A stretch of DNA of 49,588 nucleotides from Parabacteroides distasonis (GTDB taxonomy: Bacteria; Bacteroidota; Bacteroidia; Bacteroidales; Tannerellaceae). Shown in pieces: positions 1 through 7,346 of this stretch. Under the pieces are notes generated by a model. The model was not told the origin of the DNA, searched no databases, and was given only the letters and a program-made list of their open reading frames with translations. The translations under genes and the position numbers were made by a program. The first letter of the stretch is position 1. The number at the start of each line of letters is the position of its first letter. The stretch is from assembly GCF_004793765.1 (NCBI RefSeq), contig NZ_SRYM01000029.1, positions 1 through 49,588 on the forward strand. Direction: 5' to 3'.

Positions 1-169
1 AATTGTTTCTTTTATCCTCGCCCCGGAATCCGTATATCGTAGTCCAAAGTCATACGTCTTTGACGGTATCGATCCGGAAAAATTCCTTTTCCTAATACTT
101 GTACTACTTGTTGAATTATGTAAGTCTCTCAAAGAACTCTCTCTCGCTATCGTTTTGCGAACATGAATA
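1..169 (-). other. Leader of an rRNA operon running off the left edge (16S not in window)
   Basis: Read on the minus strand, this stretch lies downstream of two strong tandem promoters and carries GTTCTTTGA at 137-129. That matches the boxA-type antitermination site usually found ahead of 16S genes in Bacteroidetes. No protein frame is convincing here. The 16S gene itself is not visible, so its identity is inferred from the promoter pair, the boxA-like site and the absence of a coding frame. 16S would be expected just beyond base 1. Confidence 0.65.
129..137 (-). promoter_or_regulatory. boxA-like antitermination site
   Basis: Minus-strand GTTCTTTGA lies about 33 bases downstream of the proximal promoter. 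In known rRNA leaders, boxA RNA is bound by NusB-S10 and prevents premature termination. The match is to a short motif only. Confidence 0.55.
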
Positions 170-202
170 CAAAGATAAGTGCTTTTCTTTCAAACTTCCA
201 AA
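170..202 (-). promoter_or_regulatory. rRNA promoter, proximal
   Basis: The minus strand shows TTTG (202-199), a 21-base spacer and TATCTTTG (177-170). This is a full match to the Bacteroidetes consensus TTTG-N19/21-TAnnTTTG. Confidence 0.75.
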
Positions 203-275
203 TTATCTCGGAACTTTTTTCAAGAAAAATTTGTTTCATTATTTCGGCATCTCCGTTCTCTCTCGAATGCGGGTA

Positions 276-307
276 CAAAAGTAATGCTATAAAACATAAC
301 ATCCAAA
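276..307 (-). promoter_or_regulatory. rRNA promoter, distal
   Basis: The minus strand shows TTTG (307-304), a 20-base spacer and TACTTTTG (283-276). It is a second full-consensus promoter in tandem with the one at 170-202, as is common for rRNA operons. Confidence 0.7.
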
Positions 308-514
308 CTTTTTCGGCATTATTTTTCAAGGTTTTTCTCACGAGGGGGATTTCATACATTAATAATACGCAATATCCATTCTTGGCTCACGTGGCCCACC
401 ACGTGGCCTTATGTATCACCACACACACTTAAAAACAAGTGCTCCACAAGTACATTCGCACGTAATAAAAACGATAAAATGATCTTGGCCCCTCAAGGAA
501 ATCACACAAAAAAC
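308..514. other. Gene-free spacer
   Basis: I see no supportable gene here. The only local structure is a doubled CACGTGGCC around 388-406. Short frames in this stretch look random and lack promoters or ribosome-binding sites. Confidence 0.4.
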
Positions 515-590
515 GGCTTTTAGCTCATGGAATCACGCAAAATGCACTTGGTTTTAATGCTTTCGGATCACGTAAATGTGAGTAAAAGCC
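515..590. repeat. Imperfect inverted repeat
   Basis: GGCTTTTAGCTCAT (515-528) faces ATGTGAGTAAAAGCC (576-590), giving a stem of about 13 pairs with small bulges. The interior repeats ATCACG followed by an A-rich segment. No promoter or gene is attached. The function is unknown. Confidence 0.45.
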
Positions 591-691
591 TATTATATCG
601 CCCCAAAGATTAAAAAGGGCTAAAAGAACAATACCATATAAACAACTGTATATCTATATTTTAAAGCATCAGAAAAATTCCCAGAAAAAAT

Positions 692-830
692 CCAGGGCGA
701 TTATTTACGTGGTTAAAGAAACTTTTAAAAAAAATAATATCATTACATCACTCTATAGACAGAGAGTATACACGTTGTTTACAGAAAAAGTTTTACAAAC
801 CATGTAAATAATCGCCTTAATCGCCCTGAA
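692..830. repeat. MITE-like 140-bp element with long inverted arms
   Basis: GGCGATTATTTACGTGG (696-712) and CCATGTAAATAATCGCC (800-816) are complementary in 16 of 17 positions. Similarity continues inward around AAACTTTT and outward around CAGGGCGATTA. The right arm carries an extra ten bases that duplicate TAATCGCC. The AT-rich interior has no frame and no TAnnTTTG box on either strand. It could be a relic mini-transposon or an RNA hairpin. I see no clear target-site duplication. Confidence 0.5.
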
Positions 831-861
831 CCATCCTCTACCAACTTATCCAGGATACAAA

Positions 862-949
862 AAAGTCAATGGGACACGGCCGTAAAGTCATTGAGAAACC
901 ATCTCTATTCCATTGACTTTACCACCGTTTCCCATTGAGATACTATCGC
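862..949. repeat. 22-nt modular array 1, forming a long hairpin
   Basis: Four 22-base modules lie end to end: 862-883, 884-905, 906-927 and 928-949. Modules 1 and 2 both begin AAAGTCA. Modules 3 and 4 carry inverted cores CCATTGACTTT and CCCATTGA. As RNA, 866-899 pairs with about 906-938 almost continuously. The array ends 26 bases past the stop codon of the nucleotidase gene at 976 and has no U-tract, so it is not a classic terminator. Confidence 0.7.
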
Positions 950-975
950 AAACCAGACACTTCAAGGACGGAAAC

Positions 976-2706
976 TCATTCCCCGAAAAGAAACTTACAA
1001 TCCCGTTCGGCCGCCGGTCTCGTCCAATCCTGCGGGATCATTTGCCATTGGTTTAAAGGTTGTGGGCTAAGTACGCCCTTTTCCTTTATATATTGAATCA
1101 TATAATAACGGAGGTCTTTATCGGTCGAATGAATGATACGACTCTTTAACTCGTCTTGGGGAATACCGGCCCCTTTCGTCAATAACTCACCTCCTCCATT
1201 ACCTCGGTAAGAGTTGAGAGCTACTTTATACGTTTTATTCTCGTCGAAAGGCCTGTTATCCGCCATTTTCAAGATCGTAATCTTCTCACCCTCTGGTTTC
1301 GTTACGTCCACGGTGTAAATGATACCAGCTGCGGAGTCAAAGTTAAAACTGAAGTTGACGAATGAGACATAATTCTCCTGTCCTTTCTTTCTCTCTTTCA
1401 ATAATAAGACATGATCGTCCGGAGATTTCATCCGGTTGGTCCACATAGCGTATGATTCCTCCAAGAAACCTTTGATCTCGGCTCCCGTCAAATTCATCGT
1501 ATAAAGCATATTCTCATATTTGTAAAGACTGAACATATCGCTGATCGTGATATCCCCTTTATCTATTTTTGCGTCAAAGGATAACGGGGCGGCAAAAGAG
1601 ACGTCCGCACCAGTCAACTCCAATTGTAAAGAGTGAATAAAATCAATAAAAGCGGATGGCCCAAAGTAAGCGGGACGGGTCGCGATACTCTCCGTAAAAG
1701 TTCCCACCTTCTCGGAGACAAAATCATTCACCGCTTTGTATTGCGGAGCGAATTTCTCCATAAACTCCTCGCTAGGCTCCAACTTATCCACATCCGTCAA
1801 AACACCCGATACTTGTTTATCCAAAACCTTTCCATGCTCCATCTTTAACACGACATCAACGGAACCGACTACACGCCCATTACTTGCCGGATTTATCAGT
1901 AACACGGAATCTCCCTCGATATTCGCCACCTTACCACAATACCGGCGATGATCATGCCCCATCATAACCACATCGAAGCCCGGAATGCGCTGGGCAACCT
2001 CCATCGACGCATCCTCACGGTACTGGCCAGACATGGTACGAGCCTCGTTTCCCGCATGAAAGATACCTACCACAACATCCGGCTTCTCCTTCTCCTGAAT
2101 GATCTTCATCCATTTACGGGCCGTCTCTTCCATATCGGCGAAATAAAGACCTTGCCACAGAGTCTCCGGCAACCATACAGGAATAGCCGGAGTAATCATC
2201 CCCAGTACAACGATCTTCACACCGTCACGCTCAAATACCTCATAGGGCTTTAAATAGGTCTCCCGGTCGGAGGTACGGATAATATTGGCACCCAAGATTG
2301 GGAAATCACATTGTTTGATCCAACGATCGAAAACGGCATGGCCAGCCTCTACATCATGGTTACCCATATTTCCCGCATTGTACCCCATATAATTCATCAT
2401 GGCGGAAGCTATATGCGTAGAGACCGTATCCATGAAATTATAATAATACGCCGAAGGTTGTCCTTGCAAGATATCGCCATTATCCAATAGCAAAAGGTTA
2501 TCGCCATACGCCCGGCGTTCTTCTTGCACGAACGAATATACCCGTGCCAGACTTCCTCCCCACTCCCGCTGCTCGATAAAATTATACGGGAAGAAGTTTC
2601 CATGGATATCACCGGTTTCCACTAATTTCAACTTTACTTCCTTCGTTGTCGCCGACAGACCGAGAGCGACCAGCAGCAATAAGGCAATTGAATAAACTCG
2701 TCTCAT
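976..2706 (-). CDS. Periplasmic 5'-nucleotidase / 2',3'-cyclic phosphodiesterase family protein (UshA-like)
   Basis: A secreted metallophosphoesterase that should remove phosphate from extracellular nucleotides so nucleosides can be taken up. The first 20 residues form a signal peptide (MRRVYSIALLLLVALGLSAT). The metal-binding motifs of the calcineurin-like domain follow in order: TGDIHG near residue 33, DNGDILQGQ near 75, GNHD near 116, FHAGNE near 216 and GHDHR near 250. The C-terminal half (about 330-540) is the 5'-nucleotidase substrate domain, including RGNGGGE. At 576 residues it has normal family length. It starts 18 bases after the broken rhamnosidase gene on the same strand, so it was probably cotranscribed with it. 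Substrate specificity cannot be read from sequence. Confidence 0.88.
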   Translation of the reverse strand: MRRVYSIALLLLVALGLSATTKEVKLKLVETGDIHGNFFPYNFIEQREWGGSLARVYSFVQEERRAYGDNLLLLDNGDILQGQPSAYYYNFMDTVSTHIASAMMNYMGYNAGNMGNHDVEAGHAVFDRWIKQCDFPILGANIIRTSDRETYLKPYEVFERDGVKIVVLGMITPAIPVWLPETLWQGLYFADMEETARKWMKIIQEKEKPDVVVGIFHAGNEARTMSGQYREDASMEVAQRIPGFDVVMMGHDHRRYCGKVANIEGDSVLLINPASNGRVVGSVDVVLKMEHGKVLDKQVSGVLTDVDKLEPSEEFMEKFAPQYKAVNDFVSEKVGTFTESIATRPAYFGPSAFIDFIHSLQLELTGADVSFAAPLSFDAKIDKGDITISDMFSLYKYENMLYTMNLTGAEIKGFLEESYAMWTNRMKSPDDHVLLLKERKKGQENYVSFVNFSFNFDSAAGIIYTVDVTKPEGEKITILKMADNRPFDENKTYKVALNSYRGNGGGELLTKGAGIPQDELKSRIIHSTDKDLRYYMIQYIKEKGVLSPQPLNQWQMIPQDWTRPAAERDCKFLFGE

Positions 2707-2724
2707 ATCAGGATTTTAGATAGA

Positions 2725-5151
2725 TTAATGACGCGAAGATAACGAAATAACCTGTTCGCCCGGTTTCAACGGGATTTCTTTTCCATTCCAGATAAATATA
2801 CCCGTAGTACCTTCCGGCAAGACCAGACGGGCGGTTCCCTCACCTCTCTCATCCAATTTATAAGCGGCGGTCACGCTTCCAAGCGGATGTGGGATCGTAC
2901 CGGAAACCTCCTTCAGTTTTCCCAAAGACGGAGCGATCCGTATCTTCCTAAATCCGGGAGCATCACTATCTATCCCCAACAAGATCCGGTAAAACTCGAT
3001 ATTCGGACTGGCTCCCCAAGCATGGCAATCCGAACGAGACGGCTCCGGCATCTCAGCCCATGTAGTCAATCCCAATGCCATCTGATCCCGCTATATTTGT
3101 AAGTTATCCAAGAATTGATCCCCTAGGCCGGAGGCTTTTAACGCTTGATTCAAGTAATAACGAAAATAGATCGTGCATTGGATCAAGCTCGTATCCGCTA
3201 AGGTTTGGGTCATCACCTTTACGGCCTCCTCCCCTTTCGTAACCCCAGTTAGAATCGCCAAGGCATTTACATGCTGGGAATAGCCTCGATGATCCTGCGT
3301 ATCGGCGAATAGATTACGGGCAGCGTCCCAATATTTCGGGCGGATCGTCTTACGCATCTCGGTAGCGATCTCCCGATAATGATCTGCCATGGCAGGAAGG
3401 CCGATCGCTTGCTCCATCTCCGCCGCAAACTCCAAGGTCATTATATACATCAAATCCTGGAGCGCCGAGTTTCCCTCTTTCTCCCGTATCGGCTCACCAT
3501 AATCAAAGCCAGCCGCCCAATCCACGAAGAACCAATGAGGAACGTAGGACAAACTATAATCCGGCTTCAACCATTGCTCGTACCACGACAAAACCTGACG
3601 GTAAGCGGGAAGCAAGGTCTTCATGTATGCCTCATCCCCACGGTACATCCAATAATCGTGCCCCATACAAATCCACCAGAGAGAGAACGAGGATATAAAC
3701 TGATGTACGCTAGACGGATATCGGCTCATCGTAATTCCTTCCGCCACCATGGACTGCCGTCCTTGCTCTATGGCATTCTTCACCATATAAGGGTCTGATG
3801 TATTATACATGGAAATCATTGCCTGTATACGTGTATCCCCGAAATATTGCAGTTGCTCGTAATACGGGCAGTCCATATACGTCTCATTGGCGCACAGACG
3901 AGCGGTACGCCAGCCTATCTCAAGCATACGGCCCAGCTCCTCATGCCCCGGAGCGGAGAAAGCGGTCTCGTTACGGAAGGGATAAGCGGAGAAAGTCCCA
4001 TATATATCCTCGATCACCAAAGGCTCGGAAGCTGTCTTCACTTTCAACTCCACATATCTCCATGTACGCCACCACAGGGAGGTGAAAAGACGATTATCTC
4101 CCCCATCAGCCAGTATCTTATCCTCGTACCCGATAAACCGCTTATCCGTCAACTCATCCCGATGCCCCTTGCCATTCAGCGCATACGATTTAGTGGTCGA
4201 TTCTTCTTCTTGCCTATAAAGGGCTTCCGAATAACCGATACGAATCTCGGCCTCCTTTCCCTTGCTGAAGGCCAAGGAGAAATACCCCGTTGTCAGGTAA
4301 TCATTATCCAGAAGCAAGCGGACCTCCGTATTCGCCGGGATTGTCAAGGCTTTTGGCCAGTAAGGAAATCCTTGCGGGCATTCGATCCCTTCCGACCGGC
4401 GGAGCTTGGCCAGACGCTCGATCCGGCTGTCCATCGGAGGTATCGGGCTAGGAACCAGCAACCGTCCCGGGTAATCTCTCGATCCTTTCGTGGCACCCTC
4501 CATGCCCCGTACGGCCTTCTCCCATTTCCTGTCGTCGTAATCCGGTTGTTCCCAGCCCCAAGGATAAGCGGAGGCTTCCAATTCCTCACCCGGGCCGGCC
4601 ACGTAATACCCCAAGACCTGCCATTCGGTCCAAGGAGCGTACGCCTTATTACGCAGGCAGACCCAAGTGGTATCCGTATTTACGATCGCCTCTTGCCCCG
4701 TATTGCCTTGTAAGATAAAGCCAGTCTGATCGTAACTGATCTGGGCGGCAGGTTTCCGCTCGGCATAATTCCAGACGACAGAGGCCAGCGTATTCTTCCC
4801 CTTCCTCAGATAAGGAGCCAGATCCACCGTCTCGAAATTCCAGTTATAGACATCCCCACGGGCCGGGCCCAAGGATACCAATTTCCCGTTTGCATATAAT
4901 TTATAACGGTTATCGGCGGAAACATGGACGATAAACCGGGAAGGAACCACCTCCAGATCGAACGATTTACGAAAATGATAGACCCCATATACATTTGGAG
5001 CCTCACCCGGGTAGGAGATCCAACGGGCTTTCCAACGTCCCTCAAAAAGAGAAGGGTCGATCTTCTCCTGATGATACCCTTTCAGGCTAATCTGGGAAGA
5101 CAGGGAGAAGGCTTGAAACACAAAAAGCAAAAGGAATAAATAGTTTTTCAT
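2725..5151 (-). pseudogene. Alpha-L-rhamnosidase (GH78) interrupted by one in-frame TAG
   Basis: Glycoside hydrolase of family GH78, which cuts terminal rhamnose from plant or bacterial glycans. It has a signal peptide (LFLLLFVFQAFSLSSQ), a beta-sandwich N-terminus, and an (alpha/alpha)6 barrel from about residue 390 with ANETYMDCPYYEQLQY. The frame stops at TAG 3093-3091 after residue 686 (DNLQI). It then continues in the same frame with RDQMALGLTTWAE through the usual C-terminal barrel and beta domain to 2725. Restoring one codon gives about 808 residues, a normal GH78 length. The family often has tryptophan at this position, so TGG to TAG is the simplest event. The cut removes the last barrel helices, so the truncated product is probably inactive. 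A sequencing error is possible. Confidence 0.85.
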
Positions 5152-5186
5152 ACAAACACGGTATTATTTGAGATTAACGATCCGAA

Positions 5187-5216
5187 CAAAGGTACAAAAA
5201 AAGAGAAAGCACCAAA
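5187..5216 (-). promoter_or_regulatory. Promoter of the rhamnosidase-nucleotidase unit
   Basis: Minus strand TACCTTTG (5194-5187) with TTTG (5216-5213) 18 bases upstream. The spacer is slightly shorter than usual. It lies 36 bases ahead of the start codon at 5151. Confidence 0.55.
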
Positions 5217-5272
5217 AGAACTTTTGCCTTTTGACGCTTTCCCTCACAATATACCGGATGCCCGATCCTCCA

Positions 5273-6061
5273 TTAGAAGAATATCTCCGGTTCCCGCCGT
5301 GCGCTAAAATTCTTATGGAGCATCGCCGTGTAAGGAGTATCGAAAGTACGTGCGCCCTCGGGACACTCTTTCACGCAGGCGCAACATTTGATACATAGGT
5401 TCGGGTCGCTATACATACCCTCGTCTGCCAAGGATATCGCATGCGTAGGACATACATCCACGCAATACTCACATTGCGTACATAGATCGTTATCCGTAAC
5501 CGGAGCCTGCGGAGTGGAAGGGCTTTTCACCCGATACGGGAAATTACCTTTCACCTCCAAGGCGGACAAGCATTCCACGCAGGAAACCTTCTCCAACTCC
5601 TCGATAATCTTTTTCCCGAATTCCGTAGCCTGATTAAGATCCGACTCGTCCGGACGCCCCTCGGCAATGGGCATCCCCTTGCGGCTGAAAGAATGTTCGC
5701 CGATAAACGCTCCGGCAGCCACAGGTACGAACCCCTGCTCCGACACTAAATCGCAAAGCTCCTTCAAGGCATCCTCATAATCCCGGTTCCCATACAGTAC
5801 CACGGGGATTACCGGCGCATGGTGGGCGGAGCGGAACATGCGAAAACGTTCCATGGCAGTCTCCGCTACACGGCCACCGTATACAGGAGCGGCTATAATC
5901 GTCAGCTCATCATCAATATGCTCTTCCATATCCGGACACTCGCAAGTGACATCCGACTCGGACATCGAAGTGGCACCCATTCCTTCCGCTATCGCATAAA
6001 CGATCTTGGCGGACGTGTGTGTCGGAGAAAAATAAATTAAATGTATGTTACTATATTTCAT
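5273..6061 (-). CDS. Flavodoxin-like protein with two C-terminal [4Fe-4S] clusters (EFR1 type)
   Basis: A predicted soluble electron carrier of 262 residues. The N-terminus (YFSPTHTSAKIVYAIAEG, about 10-27) resembles the FMN phosphate loop of flavodoxins, and APVYGGRV (about 58-65) fits the second flavin loop. Two ferredoxin motifs follow: CTQCEYCVDVCPTHAI near 196-211 and CIKCCACVKECPEGA near 225-239. This order, flavodoxin fold then 2[4Fe-4S], is the EFR1 family. It starts 5 bases after the thioredoxin-like gene upstream, so the two probably form one transcript. Its redox partners are unknown. IorA encoded nearby lacks its own ferredoxin domain, so a functional link is possible but unproven. 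Confidence 0.85.
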   Translation of the reverse strand: MKYSNIHLIYFSPTHTSAKIVYAIAEGMGATSMSESDVTCECPDMEEHIDDELTIIAAPVYGGRVAETAMERFRMFRSAHHAPVIPVVLYGNRDYEDALKELCDLVSEQGFVPVAAGAFIGEHSFSRKGMPIAEGRPDESDLNQATEFGKKIIEELEKVSCVECLSALEVKGNFPYRVKSPSTPQAPVTDNDLCTQCEYCVDVCPTHAISLADEGMYSDPNLCIKCCACVKECPEGARTFDTPYTAMLHKNFSARREPEIFF

Positions 6062-6066
6062 GATTC

Positions 6067-6576
6067 TTATTTTAACGCACCCTCTATTTTAGTCATTAAC
6101 TCAGCAAATTCCTCATCGGTATAGCCTTTGCTCGTATAAATGATCTTCCCGTCTTTTCCGACCAAATAGCCGCGAGGGATCAAGTTCTTGGCGAAAGCGC
6201 CGAAAATAGCCCGGTCCTTATCGGGATACAAAGGAAAATCGAAGCCTTTTTTCTCGTTATATTTCTGTAGATCGGCATCGGAATGCTCACGCCCGATCAC
6301 CAAGAGAACGAAGTCCTTGTTGTTCTTGTATTTCGGCCAGAGGGTTTGTTGGACAGCGGCCAATTCTTTTTGGCAAGGAGGACACCAAGTGGCGAAAAAA
6401 TTCACGAGGATCACTTTTCCCTTCAACGAAGCGGACTGCAACTTACTCCCGTTGTCGGAAACAATCGTAAATGACGGCATGGTATCACCGACCTTCACGA
6501 GATCGGAGTTATCCTCCTGAGCTTTGCCTACGAAAGCTAATAACGCTAGTAAACTTGTCAATAAACACTTTTTCAT
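6067..6576 (-). CDS. TlpA/ResA-like periplasmic thioredoxin
   Basis: A secreted thiol-disulfide oxidoreductase of 169 residues. The signal peptide is MKKCLLTSLLALLAFVGKAQ. The AhpC/TSA-type thioredoxin fold carries the active site FFATWCPPCQKEL near residues 60-72 and a cis-proline region at NLIPRGYLVG near 132-141. Proteins of this type reduce disulfides in the periplasm or serve in cytochrome maturation and stress defence. The exact substrate is not readable. It is the first gene of a two-gene unit with the flavodoxin/ferredoxin gene. Confidence 0.87.
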   Translation of the reverse strand: MKKCLLTSLLALLAFVGKAQEDNSDLVKVGDTMPSFTIVSDNGSKLQSASLKGKVILVNFFATWCPPCQKELAAVQQTLWPKYKNNKDFVLLVIGREHSDADLQKYNEKKGFDFPLYPDKDRAIFGAFAKNLIPRGYLVGKDGKIIYTSKGYTDEEFAELMTKIEGALK

Positions 6577-6605
6577 AAGGCTAATTCTTGTTTAAGATTC
6601 AGCCA

Positions 6606-6613
6606 CAAAGATA
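6606..6613 (-). promoter_or_regulatory. -7 promoter box of the thioredoxin gene
   Basis: Minus-strand TATCTTTG lies 29 bases upstream of the start codon at 6576. No clear -33 box is seen. Confidence 0.5.
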
Positions 6614-6667
6614 CGTTTATTTTTTCTCATCCTTGAAAAAAGCAGGACAGAGCTTACTATAAATTAA

Positions 6668-6764
6668 AAGCACCGCCACGATCCGTGACAGTGCTTCTAG
6701 AAAATCATAAGCGCTATTTCGGTTTGCGACAGCACTTCTACACTGTCACGGTTTTTGACAATGC
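6668..6764. repeat. Modular array 2 (irregular member)
   Basis: A degenerate 41-base direct repeat starts at AAGC 6668 and again at 6709, each copy containing GACAGTGCTTCTA or GACAGCACTTCTA. An 11-bp perfect inverted pair, CCGTGACAGTG (6683-6693) and CACTGTCACGG (6741-6751), spans it. A third GACAATGC abuts the iorB stop codon. The period is less exact than in the other arrays. Confidence 0.55.
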
Positions 6765-7346
6765 CTACTGAATCCCTCGAGCTAAATCATAGCCCGCTTT
6801 CAATGCCTTTAAGTTCATATTGACAATCTCCTCGCCCTTACGACCGAATATCTGACGGATTCCCGCCTCGATCTTATCGTAATCGATACCTAGGAACGGG
6901 GTAGCTGCCCCCAACATCACGATATTGGCGGCACGGACAGAACCCGCTTCCTTGGCGATCTCCTCCACGTCCAATACGACCTTGTGAGGGAGTTTGTCCA
7001 ACTCGGCGTTCACTTTCTCGATCTCCGGATAGTTCGGGATGTTCACGAACGGACGGGAGTTTGTCACCAGCCAACCCTCTTTTTTCAGGTAAGGCAGATA
7101 ACGCAAGCTCTCCATCGGTTCCAAGGAGATGATCAAATCTGCGTGGCCCTTAGGGATCAAGTCCGAGGCGATCGGCTCATCGGAAAGACGCAGGTTAGAC
7201 TGCACGTCTCCACCCCGCTGACTCATACCGTGTACTTCCGCTTGCTTCATATACAGACCTTCTTTTAAGGCGGCTTCTCCAATAACGGCGGCGATAGAAA
7301 GGATACCCTGTCCTCCTACGCCTGATAGTATAATATCTGTCTTCAT
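6765..7346 (-). CDS. iorB: Indolepyruvate ferredoxin oxidoreductase, beta subunit
   Basis: The small subunit of the enzyme that oxidatively decarboxylates aryl 2-oxoacids, made by transamination of Trp, Phe and Tyr, to aryl-acetyl-CoA while reducing ferredoxin. The 193-residue protein has the gamma-type oxidoreductase fold: DIILSGVGGQGILSIAAVIG at the start, EVHGMSQRGGDVQSNLRL near 40-57, and SLEPMESLRYLPYL near 76-89. The start is the ATG at 7346. It overlaps the iorA stop as ATGA, which implies translational coupling. A longer frame reaching 7388 is only the iorA 3' end read in another frame. Confidence 0.88.
   Translation of the reverse strand: MKTDIILSGVGGQGILSIAAVIGEAALKEGLYMKQAEVHGMSQRGGDVQSNLRLSDEPIASDLIPKGHADLIISLEPMESLRYLPYLKKEGWLVTNSRPFVNIPNYPEIEKVNAELDKLPHKVVLDVEEIAKEAGSVRAANIVMLGAATPFLGIDYDKIEAGIRQIFGRKGEEIVNMNLKALKAGYDLARGIQ

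Noticed and set aside
163-432. Small protein frame in the rRNA leader region
   Set aside because: It overlaps both rRNA promoters, has no ribosome-binding site, and its composition is that of non-coding AT-rich DNA.
692-830. Invertible promoter switch (Mpi type)
   Set aside because: The arms suit it, but no TAnnTTTG box lies between them on either strand and no gene starts next to it.
3091-3093. Programmed TAG recoding (pyrrolysine or stop-to-glutamine)
   Set aside because: Other genes in the window show no internal TAG read as sense, and no suppressor or pyl gene is seen. A nonsense mutation is simpler.
3847-4713. 288-residue plus-strand frame
   Set aside because: It lies wholly antisense to the rhamnosidase, matches no family I know, and is a shadow of its codon bias.
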